DNA of 48,221 nt from Cellulomonas phragmiteti (GTDB lineage Bacteria > Actinomycetota > Actinomycetes > Actinomycetales > Cellulomonadaceae), in the NCBI RefSeq assembly GCF_016862775.1, contig NZ_BONP01000027.1:1-48221 (forward strand), read 5' to 3'. This document shows, one piece after another, positions 40,904 to 48,221 of the stretch (positions within the stretch are counted from its first letter, which is position 1; each line of letters begins with the position of its first letter). The notes under the pieces are model-generated. The model saw only the letters and a list, made by a program, of their open reading frames with translations, searched no databases and had not been told where the DNA came from. The position numbers and the translations under genes are program-made.

Positions 40904-43189
40904 TCAGCGGGAGCCCGACGCGGCGTCGCGCGACGCCTCGTCCGCCTGCTGCTCCCGGACCGCGGGTGACGGCACCACGGGGATGGCGGCCGACACCGGG
41001 GCGGGGCGTGCCTTGGACGACCGGGCCGGCCGGGCGGGACGCGCCGGACGGGCCGGGGTGTCGGGCGTGCCGTTCCCACGGGCCGGGGCGTCGGCGGACG
41101 GGCGGTCGCCCGCACCCGGTGCATTGCCCGTCGGCTGCGCGGCGGCCGGCTGCTCCGCCCGCCCGGCAGCGGTGTCCGCGGCGTCGTCCGCCGGGGTGAC
41201 CGCAGCGGTGTCCTGCGGCGCCTCCTGGCGGGCGTCCGGTCCGTCGCCACCGACGGGCGCGTCGGACGTCGCGGACGCGGGCGCCGCGCCGTCGTCGGAC
41301 CCCGATGGTGCCGAGGTCAGCTCCTGGGCGATCTTCTCCTCGATCCGCCCGGCCTTCTCCAGGGCGGCGCGGTCCGGGTTGGAGCCGAGCAGGTGGCGCA
41401 GCTCGTCGAGGTAGGAGGTGATCGACTCGCGCTGGCGGTGCAGGTCCTCGACCTGACGCATCGCGGTGCTGCGCTCGCGCTCGGACTCGGTCATCGCGTC
41501 CGAGATCTGCTTCTCCGCGTGCTCGCGTGCCTCGGCGACCGCACGGTCGGCGTTGCGCCGCGCGTTCGCGAGCAGCTCGGCGGCCTGCCTCTCCGAGTCG
41601 ACGCGGACCTTCTCGGCGTGGGCGAGCGCCTTGGCGACCCGCTCCTCCGCCTCGGACGCGTGCGCCTCGGCGTCCGCGACCAGGCGCTCGGTCTCGGCGC
41701 GGGCCGCCTCGTGGCGCTCGGCGTCGTGACGCTCCGCCGCCTCGTGCTGGGCCGCGATCGCGAGCTCGGCGTCGGCCAGCTGCTGCTCGGCCCGTCGGAC
41801 GAGCTCGTCCGCGCGGGTGCGCGCCTGCGTCGTGGCCTCCGTGATGGCCCGGCGCGCCTCCGTCTGCAGGCGCTCGACCTCGAGGCGCGTCCGCTCGCGC
41901 AGCTCGGTGGTCTCCCGGTCCGCCGCGGCGCGCGCCTCGGCAGTCTCGCGGTCGGTGGTCGCCCGCAGCTCCTCGGTCTCGCGCTGCGCGGTCTCGCGCA
42001 GGTGCGCGACCTCGTAGCCGGAGCGCTCGCGCTGCTCGGTCGTCTCGCGGTCGGCGAGCGCGCGCAGCTGGGCGGCGTACTGCTCGGACTCGGTGCGCAG
42101 GGTCGCGACGGCGTCCTCGGCCTCGGCGCGCGCCTGGGCGATCTCGTCGCCGGTCGAGGCGCGCAGCTCGCTGGCCTCGCGCTCCGCCGTGGCCCGCACG
42201 TACGCGGCGTACTGCTCCGCCTCGGTGCGCAGGGCCGCGACCTCGGCCGCGACCCGCTGCTGGAGGGCCGTGGCGTCACGGTCGGCGGCGGCGCGGGTCG
42301 CGTCGGCGTACTCGGCGGCCGACGCGCGCAGCGCGGTGGTCTCCTCGGCGGCGGCCTGCCGCCACGCGGCGACCTCGGCGTTGACGTCCGAGCGCACGCG
42401 GGCGGCGTAGCGCTCGGCCTCGCCCCGCAGCGCCGCGACCTCGGCCTCCGTGCGCTGCCGCAGCTCGGTGGTGTCCTGGTCCGCGCTCTGCCGCAGGTCC
42501 TGCGCGTAGCGCTCGGTCTCCTCACGCAGCGCGGTCGTCTCGGCCTCCGTGCGGGTGCGCAGCTCGGTCGCCGTGCGCTCCGTCGCGATCCGCAGCTGCG
42601 TGGCCTCGTGCTCGACGCGGGCGCGCAGGGTCCCGAGCTCGCGCTCGAGCGACGTGCGGCGGTCGCTCTCCTCCGTGGCGACGGCGCTCTGGATGCGGGC
42701 GGCCTCGCGCTCGGCCGACCCGACCAGCTCCTCGGCCCGGCGCTGCGCGGCGAGCACCGAGCTCTCCGTCTCCGCCGCGGCGGTCGCCCGGATCTCCTCG
42801 GCCTCGCGCCGTGCGGTCGCGAGCAGCTCGGCGACCTCGTTCTCGGCGCGGGCGCGCAGCTGCCCGGCGGCGAGCTTGGCGCGCGCCAGCGCGTCGGCGG
42901 CCTGGGCGTTGGCCTGGCTCATGACGTCGGAGGACTGCTCCTCCGCCGACCGCAGCAGCTGCTCGATGCGCGAGCCGAGGCCGGCGTAGGTCGGCCGCTC
43001 CGCCTCACGGAGCTGCCGGTGCGCCTCGGAGAGCTCGCCCGCCACCTTCAGCTTCTCCGCGTCGAGCGCCTCGACCTGCGCGCGCGCGTCGGCCAGGGCC
43101 TTCTCGAGCGAGGTGAGCGTCTCGTCGACCGCGTCGCGGTCGTAGCCGCGGAAGTTGACGACGGGGAACGGGTTCCGGGCTTCGGGCAC
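40904..43189 (-). CDS. Scy/FilP-like cytoskeletal protein with a hendecad coiled coil
   Basis: 761 residues from the GTG at 43189, fixed by GGAGGAT just upstream. The N terminus NPFPVVNFRGYDRDAVDETL resembles the DivIVA membrane-curvature region. A short linker follows, then the rod from residue 76 to at least 559, which divides without interruption into 44 units of 11 residues, mostly of the form xxLRxxAExxA. Near residues 205-400 every three units make a 33-residue (99-bp) super-repeat. The C-terminal 150 residues are disordered and rich in Ala, Pro and Asp. Proteins of this build organise polar growth in Streptomyces (Scy, FilP) and are often mislabelled cellulose-binding proteins. A structural polar scaffold is likely. 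Confidence 0.82.
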   Translation of the reverse strand: MPEARNPFPVVNFRGYDRDAVDETLTSLEKALADARAQVEALDAEKLKVAGELSEAHRQLREAERPTYAGLGSRIEQLLRSAEEQSSDVMSQANAQAADALARAKLAAGQLRARAENEVAELLATARREAEEIRATAAAETESSVLAAQRRAEELVGSAEREAARIQSAVATEESDRRTSLERELGTLRARVEHEATQLRIATERTATELRTRTEAETTALREETERYAQDLRQSADQDTTELRQRTEAEVAALRGEAERYAARVRSDVNAEVAAWRQAAAEETTALRASAAEYADATRAAADRDATALQQRVAAEVAALRTEAEQYAAYVRATAEREASELRASTGDEIAQARAEAEDAVATLRTESEQYAAQLRALADRETTEQRERSGYEVAHLRETAQRETEELRATTDRETAEARAAADRETTELRERTRLEVERLQTEARRAITEATTQARTRADELVRRAEQQLADAELAIAAQHEAAERHDAERHEAARAETERLVADAEAHASEAEERVAKALAHAEKVRVDSERQAAELLANARRNADRAVAEAREHAEKQISDAMTESERERSTAMRQVEDLHRQRESITSYLDELRHLLGSNPDRAALEKAGRIEEKIAQELTSAPSGSDDGAAPASATSDAPVGGDGPDARQEAPQDTAAVTPADDAADTAAGRAEQPAAAQPTGNAPGAGDRPSADAPARGNGTPDTPARPARPARPARSSKARPAPVSAAIPVVPSPAVREQQADEASRDAASGSR

Positions 43190-43520
43190 GGGTGATCCTC
43201 CTGGGAGAGGGGCCCGGCGGGCGGCGGTGGTCGAGGTCCTCCTCGACGGGCCGGTGCCCCTGGCCCAGGATACGCCGCCGACCTGCCGTGACCAGGGGTG
43301 TTCGTCTCGTGGGCGCGGTCGCGGTGACGTCCTGCCCGGTGTCGGCGGGGGGTGGGACGCGGGTGCCGCGCCCGGTTCGCACCGGTTCGTCCCACCTGGG
43401 CCGGCCGTCGTGGCCGACGCGTGGAGGTGGCGTGTCGATCGAGGTCGTCGCCCGTCCCGGTTCGGCCTGCTGCGACCGGTCTGCCTATCCTGGGTCGTTC
43501 GTCTGCGGAGAGGACTGTGC
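43190..43520. promoter_or_regulatory. Divergent promoter region
   Basis: These 331 bp separate the coiled-coil gene (minus) from the membrane-protein gene (plus). TATCCTGGG occurs on the minus strand with its -10 hexamer at 43267-43272, and on the plus strand with its hexamer at 43486-43491. The 5' UTRs would be about 70 and 25 nt. I see nothing else in the middle. Confidence 0.5.
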
Positions 43521-45539
43521 GTGCGCAAGCGACTGGTCGTCGCCCTGGTGGGACTCCTGGGCGTCGTGGTCATCGCCCTCGGGGTCGCCTCGGCGACCCT
43601 CTGGCGTGCTGACGACGTGCTCCTGGCCGACGTCCGGTCCGACGAGCCGCTCGTCGTCACCGACCCCGGCGTGCTTGAGCTCGCCGCCTCCCAGGTGACG
43701 ATCCGCGTCGAGGCCGACGGCCCGGTGGTGCTGGCGATCGGCCGGGACACGGACGTCGCCGGCTGGGTCGGCGAGGACGCCCACGAGCGCGTCACGGGCC
43801 TGGCCGGCTGGCACGACCTGGCCGCGGAGCAGGTGTCCGCGCCCGCTCCGACCGCGGAGGCCACGGCCCCCGCCGAGGGGGAGGCCCCGGTCGAGGGGGA
43901 GGCCCCGGTCGAGGGTGAGGCGCCCGTCGAGGGGGAGGCCCCGGTCGAGGGCGAGGCGCCCGTCGAGGGTGAGGCAACCGTCGAGGGGGAGGCCCCGGTC
44001 GAGGGCGAGGTCGCCGCGGTCGTGCCGGACCCGACGGGATCCGACCTGTGGGTCGTCGAGCAGACCGGTGACGGCGAGGCCGAGATCACGTGGACGGCGC
44101 AGCCCGGCCGTTGGAGCGTGCTGGCGGCGAGCACCGACGGGAGCCCGCTGCGGTTCTCGCTCGCGTGGCCCCAGGTCGTCACGACGCCCTGGCTGTGGCC
44201 GGGCGTGGCCGTCGGCGCGCTGCTCGTGCTCGTCTCCCTCGCGCTGCTGCTGCGGGACGTCCGCCGCGGACGTCGTGGCGCGGACGCCGACTGGACGCCG
44301 GTGCTCACGGGGCCGCTGCCGGTCGTGGGTGAGGACGGCGCACCGGTCCAGCTGACCCGCCGGCAGCTCCGCGAGCTGGCCGCGCACCACGCCGTCACCG
44401 AGACCGGTGTGCGCGCGCCCCGCGACGACTCCCCCCGGGAGGCGGACCCGGTCCCTGCCGCACCCGCGGCACCCGCCGCCGCCGCCGCCGCTGGTGCAGG
44501 TGCAGGTGCAGGTGCAGCGTCCGGCCGCGACGAGGGCACCACCCCCCGCGGGGCGGGTGCGCTCGCGGGGGTCGCACCGGCCGGCCGTCGTGCCCTGCGA
44601 GCCGTGACGTCCCTCGGTGGGTCGGGTCGCGGTGAGCAGGAGCCGGCAGCGACCGCCGATCAGCCGTCCCGACCGGCCGCACCCGCGGCGTCCGTCGGCT
44701 CCCCGCAGCCCGACCGTGCGGACCGACCACGGTGGCGCGAGGCACCCGGGTCGCCGTCGACCACCCCGGTGCCGCCTGCAGGTCCGCCTGCCGGGCGCCC
44801 CGCGGCCGGAGGTGCGGGATCGACCCCGGCAGCTCCGGGCGCTCCGGGTGACCCGGCGCGGGCGCGTCCCACGGGTGCGCCGCGGTGGACGGTCGGCGGT
44901 GCCGGACCGTCCCCCTGGGGCGGAGCACCCACCTCACCCACGACGCCCACCACGCCCGGCACCCCGGGCGGCGCCGGGTCCGCGCCCGCCCCGGGGCAGC
45001 CGCACGCGCGGCCCGCCTGGCTCGGACCGAGCCCCGCCGACCGGCCCGGGTCAGCGCCGCCCGCCCCCGGCGCGCCGGGCTCGCCGGACGCGTTCCGGCC
45101 GCAGACGCGGCCCGCGGCGCCTCCCGCGGCACCCACCGCGGCGCCCGGCCGCCGTGGCCCGGCGGCGCCTACTGCGGCGCCCGGCCGCCGTGGCCCGGCC
45201 GCACCCGTGCCCGCCGCTCCCGTGACGGCGGCACCCGCGCCGGGTCCCGCCGGGAGCGCGGCACGTCCCGGCTGGACCCCGGTGCCTCCTGCTCCGGGTG
45301 CCGTCGCCGGTCGCGGGGGCGGACCCGACGGTGCCCGCCGCCCGGCCCCCGCAGGCCCACCGCCGGGTGCGGGCTCACCGGCCGCACCGCGGCCCGCCTG
45401 GCTGCGGGACGCCCCGGTCCCGGACGGACCGCGGGCCGCCGGGCCGGCCGAGCCGCAGGCCGGGTCACGCGCGGACGCGTGGCGCCGCGCGTGGGGCCTG
45501 GACCCGACCGACGACCCCACCTCCGAGGAGGGCCGATGA
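43521..45539 (+). CDS. Proline-rich two-helix membrane protein with hexapeptide repeats
   Basis: 672 residues from the GTG at 43521 (GGAGAGG upstream). A transmembrane helix (5-27) leads to an extracytoplasmic domain of about 190 residues. That domain contains seven tandem EGEAPV-like hexapeptides (119-160), and its second part (DLWVVEQTGDGEAEITWT) looks beta-rich. A second helix (about 223-245) returns to a long cytoplasmic tail of more than 400 residues rich in Pro, Ala and Gly, with a tandem TAAPGRRGPAAP duplication near 45130. I do not recognise a family. Low-complexity tails like this cause spurious IF-2 or ribonuclease E labels. The next gene overlaps its stop (ATGA). Confidence 0.65.
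   Translation: MRKRLVVALVGLLGVVVIALGVASATLWRADDVLLADVRSDEPLVVTDPGVLELAASQVTIRVEADGPVVLAIGRDTDVAGWVGEDAHERVTGLAGWHDLAAEQVSAPAPTAEATAPAEGEAPVEGEAPVEGEAPVEGEAPVEGEAPVEGEATVEGEAPVEGEVAAVVPDPTGSDLWVVEQTGDGEAEITWTAQPGRWSVLAASTDGSPLRFSLAWPQVVTTPWLWPGVAVGALLVLVSLALLLRDVRRGRRGADADWTPVLTGPLPVVGEDGAPVQLTRRQLRELAAHHAVTETGVRAPRDDSPREADPVPAAPAAPAAAAAAGAGAGAGAASGRDEGTTPRGAGALAGVAPAGRRALRAVTSLGGSGRGEQEPAATADQPSRPAAPAASVGSPQPDRADRPRWREAPGSPSTTPVPPAGPPAGRPAAGGAGSTPAAPGAPGDPARARPTGAPRWTVGGAGPSPWGGAPTSPTTPTTPGTPGGAGSAPAPGQPHARPAWLGPSPADRPGSAPPAPGAPGSPDAFRPQTRPAAPPAAPTAAPGRRGPAAPTAAPGRRGPAAPVPAAPVTAAPAPGPAGSAARPGWTPVPPAPGAVAGRGGGPDGARRPAPAGPPPGAGSPAAPRPAWLRDAPVPDGPRAAGPAEPQAGSRADAWRRAWGLDPTDDPTSEEGR
43875..44018 (+). 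repeat. 18-bp minisatellite in coding sequence
   Basis: Seven in-frame 18-bp units encoding EGEAPV (one EGEATV) run from 43875 to 44000, followed by a degenerate eighth. Units differ mainly at synonymous positions (GGG, GGT or GGC for Gly). Confidence 0.9.
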
Positions 45540-46597
45540 ACGACACGAACCCGACCTCGCCCGCCGGTCGCCGGGCCGCTCGCGGATCCGCCGTCCGGCC
45601 GCGCGGCGCAGGCCGCCGGCACGCGGCGGCCGTCCTGCTGCCGCTGCTGGTCCTGGGCGGGTGCTCGGCGCCGCTCCCCTCCCCGTCGCCCGAGCCGGTC
45701 CCGGCGGTCGCGCCACCGGCGGTGTCGGTCGCGCAGGCGCAGCGGGTCCTCGACGCGGTGGCGGAGGTGGTCGCGGCCGGCGACGCGGTCAACGACGCTG
45801 CGGGGCTCGCGGCGCGGCTCGAGGGTCCGGCGCTCGCGATCCGGACGGCCGAGTACGTGCGGAACGTGACGAACGCGGGCGCCAGGCCGCCGACCGTGCT
45901 GCCGTTCGACGAGCAGGCGCTCCTCGTGCCAGAGACCGACTCCTGGCCGCGCACCCAGCTGGTCGTCACGGAGCAGCCGGCCGACCTGCAGGCGCCGCGC
46001 GTGCTGGTGCTGCGGCAGGCGACGCCGCGCGAGCCGTACCGGCTGTGGGGCTGGGCGCGGCTGCTGCCGTCGGTGCAGACGCCGGCCACGGCGGCACCCG
46101 AGGAGGGCAGCCCGACGCTGCCCGCCGACGCGGAGGGTCTGCTCGCGACACCGCTCGACGCCGTCGCGCAGTACGCCGACGTGCTGGCGAACGGGGACGC
46201 GTCGCCCTACGTGGCGAGCTTCGCGCCCGACGCGTTCCGCGCGGCGATCGAGGGTGAGCGGGCGGGCGTCGTCACCCAGCTCGGGGACGCGGCCACGCTG
46301 ACGCAGACCTACGCGCCGGTGGGGGAGCCTGTCGTCAGCCTCGGCACCGTCGACGGCGGTGCCATCGTCGTGAGCGAGATCGCCACGACGTCGACGGTGA
46401 CCCTGCCCGAGACGGGGGGCAGCATCACCGTCGAGCCGTTCTACTCGGCGCTGGCCGGCGGCGCGACCACCGCGGGCACGAGCCTGACGCGCATCTTCTC
46501 CGGCGTCGTGGTCATGTACGTCCCGCCCGCCGACAGCGGGGCGCAGATCCAGATCCTCGCCGGGGAGCAGTCGGTCACCGGCGCGTCGGCGTCGTGA
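45536..46597 (+). CDS. Lipoprotein of unknown function
   Basis: 353 residues from the ATG at 45536, overlapping the upstream stop. After a basic N region the signal peptide ends in a lipobox LGGC (about 39-42), followed by a Pro/Ser linker. The mature part has no catalytic motif I can name; two segments (about 70-175 and 195-345) may be related beta-rich domains. Coupling with the preceding membrane protein suggests that they act together at the envelope. Confidence 0.7.
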   Translation: MNDTNPTSPAGRRAARGSAVRPRGAGRRHAAAVLLPLLVLGGCSAPLPSPSPEPVPAVAPPAVSVAQAQRVLDAVAEVVAAGDAVNDAAGLAARLEGPALAIRTAEYVRNVTNAGARPPTVLPFDEQALLVPETDSWPRTQLVVTEQPADLQAPRVLVLRQATPREPYRLWGWARLLPSVQTPATAAPEEGSPTLPADAEGLLATPLDAVAQYADVLANGDASPYVASFAPDAFRAAIEGERAGVVTQLGDAATLTQTYAPVGEPVVSLGTVDGGAIVVSEIATTSTVTLPETGGSITVEPFYSALAGGATTAGTSLTRIFSGVVVMYVPPADSGAQIQILAGEQSVTGASAS

Positions 46598-46739
46598 CGG
46601 CCGAGCGCCCGGTCCGACGGACGGTGCCGCGCAGCGGTCCTCCGGCGAGGGAGAATCGGCCCGACGTCACGTCCCGGGGCACGACCGCCCGGCACGACGT
46701 CGCCTCCCACCCCAGCACGACGACCCCGAGGAGCTCGTG

Positions 46740-47672
46740 ATGTCGCAGCCGTCGCAGCAGCCCCGCCCCCGCCTCGACGCGCGCGGCGCGGTCGACCTGT
46801 CCGCACTCGCCCGTCCGGCGACGCCCCCGCCGGGCAGCCCGGGCGGGCTCGAGACCGCGGCGGCCTACGTCCGCGACGTCGACCAGTCGACGTTCGCGGA
46901 CGTCGTGCAGTCCTCCGCCCAGCATCCCGTGGTGGTGGTGCTGTGGGCCCCGTGGAGCGAGGTCAGCCAGCAGGTCGCCGGTGACCTCGCGGCCCTCGCG
47001 GAGGAGGACGCGGGGCGCTGGCTGCTCGCGCGGATCGACGCGGAGGCCAACCCGCAGGTAGCGGCGGCCTTCCAGGCGCAGTCGGTCCCCACGGTCGTCG
47101 CCGTCCTCGGCGGTCAGCCGCTGCCGCTGTTCCAGGGTGCGTATCCCCGGGAGCAGGTCCGTGCCGTGCTGGACCAGCTGCTCGCCGCCGCCGAGGCGAA
47201 CGGGATCACCGGCCGGGTCGCCGCCGCGGAGCCCGTGGAGGAGGAGCCGGAGCCCGCCCTCCCGCCGCTGCACCAGGCAGCGTTCGACGCGATCGAGCGC
47301 GACGACCTGCCGGCCGCCCGTCTCGCCTACGAGCAGGCGCTGCGGGAGAACCCGCGTGACGCCATGGCCCGTGCGGGGCTGGCGCAGGTCGGTCTGATGG
47401 AGCGGACGTCCGCCCTCGACCCGCGCGCGGTGCGGGAGGCCGGGGCGGCGGACCCCGACGACGTCGACGCCCAGCTCGCGGTGGCAGACCTCGACGTGTT
47501 CGCCGGAGCGGTCGAGGACGCGTTCGCGCGGCTCGTCGACCTCGTGCGGCGCACCGCGGGCGACGAGCGGGAGCGGGTCCGGCTGCGGCTGGTGGACCTG
47601 TTCGAGGTGCTCGGGACCGACGATCCCCGTGTCGTCGCCGCGCGTCGTGCCCTGGCCTCGGCCCTGTACTGA
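46740..47672 (+). CDS. ybbN: YbbN/CnoX-like thioredoxin-TPR protein lacking CxxC
   Basis: 310 residues. GAGGAG lies 6 nt before the ATG at 46740, which makes it better than the GTG one codon earlier. A thioredoxin fold starts near 45 (YVRDVDQSTFADVV); the active-site region reads WAPWSEVSQQV, so both redox cysteines are absent. The cis-Pro loop QSVPTVVAV is kept. The C-terminal half has TPR-like helices (AARLAYEQALRENPRDAMAR). It matches the YbbN family of co-chaperones that hold unfolded proteins for DnaK and GroEL; without cysteines it can be a holdase but not an oxidoreductase. Confidence 0.87.
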   Translation: MSQPSQQPRPRLDARGAVDLSALARPATPPPGSPGGLETAAAYVRDVDQSTFADVVQSSAQHPVVVVLWAPWSEVSQQVAGDLAALAEEDAGRWLLARIDAEANPQVAAAFQAQSVPTVVAVLGGQPLPLFQGAYPREQVRAVLDQLLAAAEANGITGRVAAAEPVEEEPEPALPPLHQAAFDAIERDDLPAARLAYEQALRENPRDAMARAGLAQVGLMERTSALDPRAVREAGAADPDDVDAQLAVADLDVFAGAVEDAFARLVDLVRRTAGDERERVRLRLVDLFEVLGTDDPRVVAARRALASALY

Positions 47673-47735
47673 GGCGCACCGCGGGGCGGGAAGTGCGGCG
47701 GCACGGTGTGCTGCGAGCGGCTGCCGAGCGCGGAC

Positions 47736-47764
47736 TTGCACCGACGCCGTCGGCTGCGTAACGT
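47736..47764 (+). promoter_or_regulatory. Upstream promoter P1 of the probable rrn operon
   Basis: TTGCAC (47736-47741) and TAACGT (47759-47764) with a 17-nt spacer, preceded by GCGGAC. Nearly consensus spacing and sequence for a housekeeping sigma factor. Confidence 0.7.
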
Positions 47765-47910
47765 ACTCCCGGCCGCCCGGCAGGGAGGAACGGACACCGA
47801 GCACGACTCGGTGGTCGGTCCCCCGGGACGGCACCCCCCGTGAACGTCTCCGGACAGCGCTCTGCGCTCGGACGGACGACGGCACGAGGACAGATCGATC
47901 CGGTCAGCAG

Positions 47911-48127
47911 ATCGGGTACGGTCCTCCAGTCGCCGGCCCTCCGGGGTGGCGAGGACGGGTCCGCACCAGGTCGAACGATCGGGTACGGTCGCCCAGCTGG
48001 CGAAGCCCCACGGGGCCCGAGCAGCAGGTCGAACCAGGTCGAGCGATCAGGTACGGTCATCCAGCCGCTGAAGCCCTTCGGGGCCGGCGAGCGGGTGGCT
48101 GGACATGATCGCAGCGCCCGGGGTACG
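47911..48127 (+). repeat. Phased GGGTACG repeats with hairpins
   Basis: GGGTACG or AGGTACG occurs at 47914, 47981, 48049 and 48121 (steps of 67, 68 and 72 bp). The first three share a longer unit: GATC(G/A)GGTACGGTC, two variable bases, CCAG, then a GC hairpin (for example GCCC-ACG-GGGC at 48005 and GCCCTTCGGGGC at 48073). The second and third also share an AGGTCGA lead-in. Direct observation; function unknown. Confidence 0.75.
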
Positions 48128-48154
48128 AACAGTCAGGTCGCCGATGAGGCGGAC

Positions 48155-48183
48155 TTGACCGGGAGAACCGGATCGGCTAAGTT
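48155..48183 (+). promoter_or_regulatory. Downstream promoter P2 of the probable rrn operon
   Basis: TTGACC (48155-48160) and TAAGTT (48178-48183) with a 17-nt spacer, again preceded by GCGGAC. The following TTGAACGGTTGCC resembles starts of 16S leader transcripts in Micrococcales. Confidence 0.75.
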
Positions 48184-48221
48184 TGAACGGTTGCCTCCAG
48201 ACAGGCCCGAAAGGGTCCAGC

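Larger units (their letters stand above)
47673..48221 (+). promoter_or_regulatory. Non-coding upstream region of a probable rRNA operon
   Basis: No credible gene occupies these 549 bp. They hold two strong promoters (47736-47764 and 48155-48183), four phased GGGTACG elements with hairpins between the promoters, and a 7-bp hairpin CACCGAG/CTCGGTG near 47798-47816. Tandem promoters separated by non-coding structured DNA are typical upstream of actinobacterial 16S rRNA genes. The 16S gene itself is outside the window. Confidence 0.65.

Noticed and set aside
41393..43195. 600-residue open frame antisense to the coiled-coil gene
   Set aside because: Codon bias and repeats of the minus-strand gene keep this frame open; its translation is low-complexity Leu/Gly/Arg with no recognisable domain, and the minus-strand gene has a clear RBS, a DivIVA-like start and repeats.
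43875..44018. Possible CRISPR-like array
   Set aside because: The 18-bp units are contiguous with no unique spacers and encode an in-frame hexapeptide repeat.
47911..48127. Series of additional rrn promoters using TACGGT as -10
   Set aside because: No TTG-type -35 lies 16-18 nt upstream of any copy, so they are reported as repeats of unknown role.

Overview
The window is high-GC actinobacterial DNA. Third codon positions are strongly G/C biased, GTG starts are common, and the order hom-thrC-thrB-rho-rpmE-prfA-prmC-tsaC-wecA-atp-nucS is typical of Actinobacteria. The many glycoside hydrolases, the DivIVA-like coiled-coil protein and the rrn-type promoters fit a Micrococcales organism, most likely Cellulomonas or a close relative. 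That genus call is inference. I see no phage, IS element, tRNA or CRISPR array.

Region by region. (1) 1-2530: the 3' end of a surface protein with an HtaA haem-binding domain and a LAxTG-type sorting signal, convergent with a haem oxygenase that carries an IdeR/DtxR iron box upstream; together a haem-iron acquisition pair. (2) 2600-6117: threonine operon hom-thrC-thrB. (3) 6118-9500: rho with a long leader, a membrane-anchored PemK/MazF-like protein, and rpmE ending in a long hairpin. (4) 9543-22237: one nearly continuous run prfA-prmC-tsaC-wecA-atpI-atpBEFHAGDC-DUF2550-nucS, with many stop/start overlaps. (5) 22298-24068: a small membrane protein and nagA.

(6) 24103-38348: the most distinctive part, a carbohydrate locus. 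It has a cytoplasmic GH3 beta-glycosidase with an apparent beta-trefoil-like insertion, an ABC importer (Tat-lipoprotein binding protein plus two permeases, no ATPase), a LacI repressor, a GH42 beta-galactosidase translationally coupled to a GH31 alpha-xylosidase, and a GH1 beta-glucosidase. GH31 keeps the residues that define xylose specificity in YicI. Four near-identical palindromes around CGAAnCGnTTCG lie in the two divergent promoter regions. I infer a LacI-controlled system that imports oligosaccharides of xyloglucan type and dismantles them in the cytoplasm.

(7) 38389-40393: a small Zn-ribbon-like protein, a HAD phosphatase and an alpha/beta hydrolase. (8) 40421-43189 (minus strand): a conserved hypothetical and a 761-residue Scy/FilP-like protein whose rod can be read as 44 consecutive 11-residue repeats. 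(9) 43521-47672: a repeat-containing proline-rich membrane protein, a lipoprotein, and a YbbN-like thioredoxin/TPR protein without the CxxC. (10) 47673-48221: non-coding, with two strong promoters sharing the same -35 context and, between them, four phased copies of a GGGTACG element, three of them followed by hairpins. This looks like the upstream control region of an rRNA operon whose 16S gene lies just past the window.
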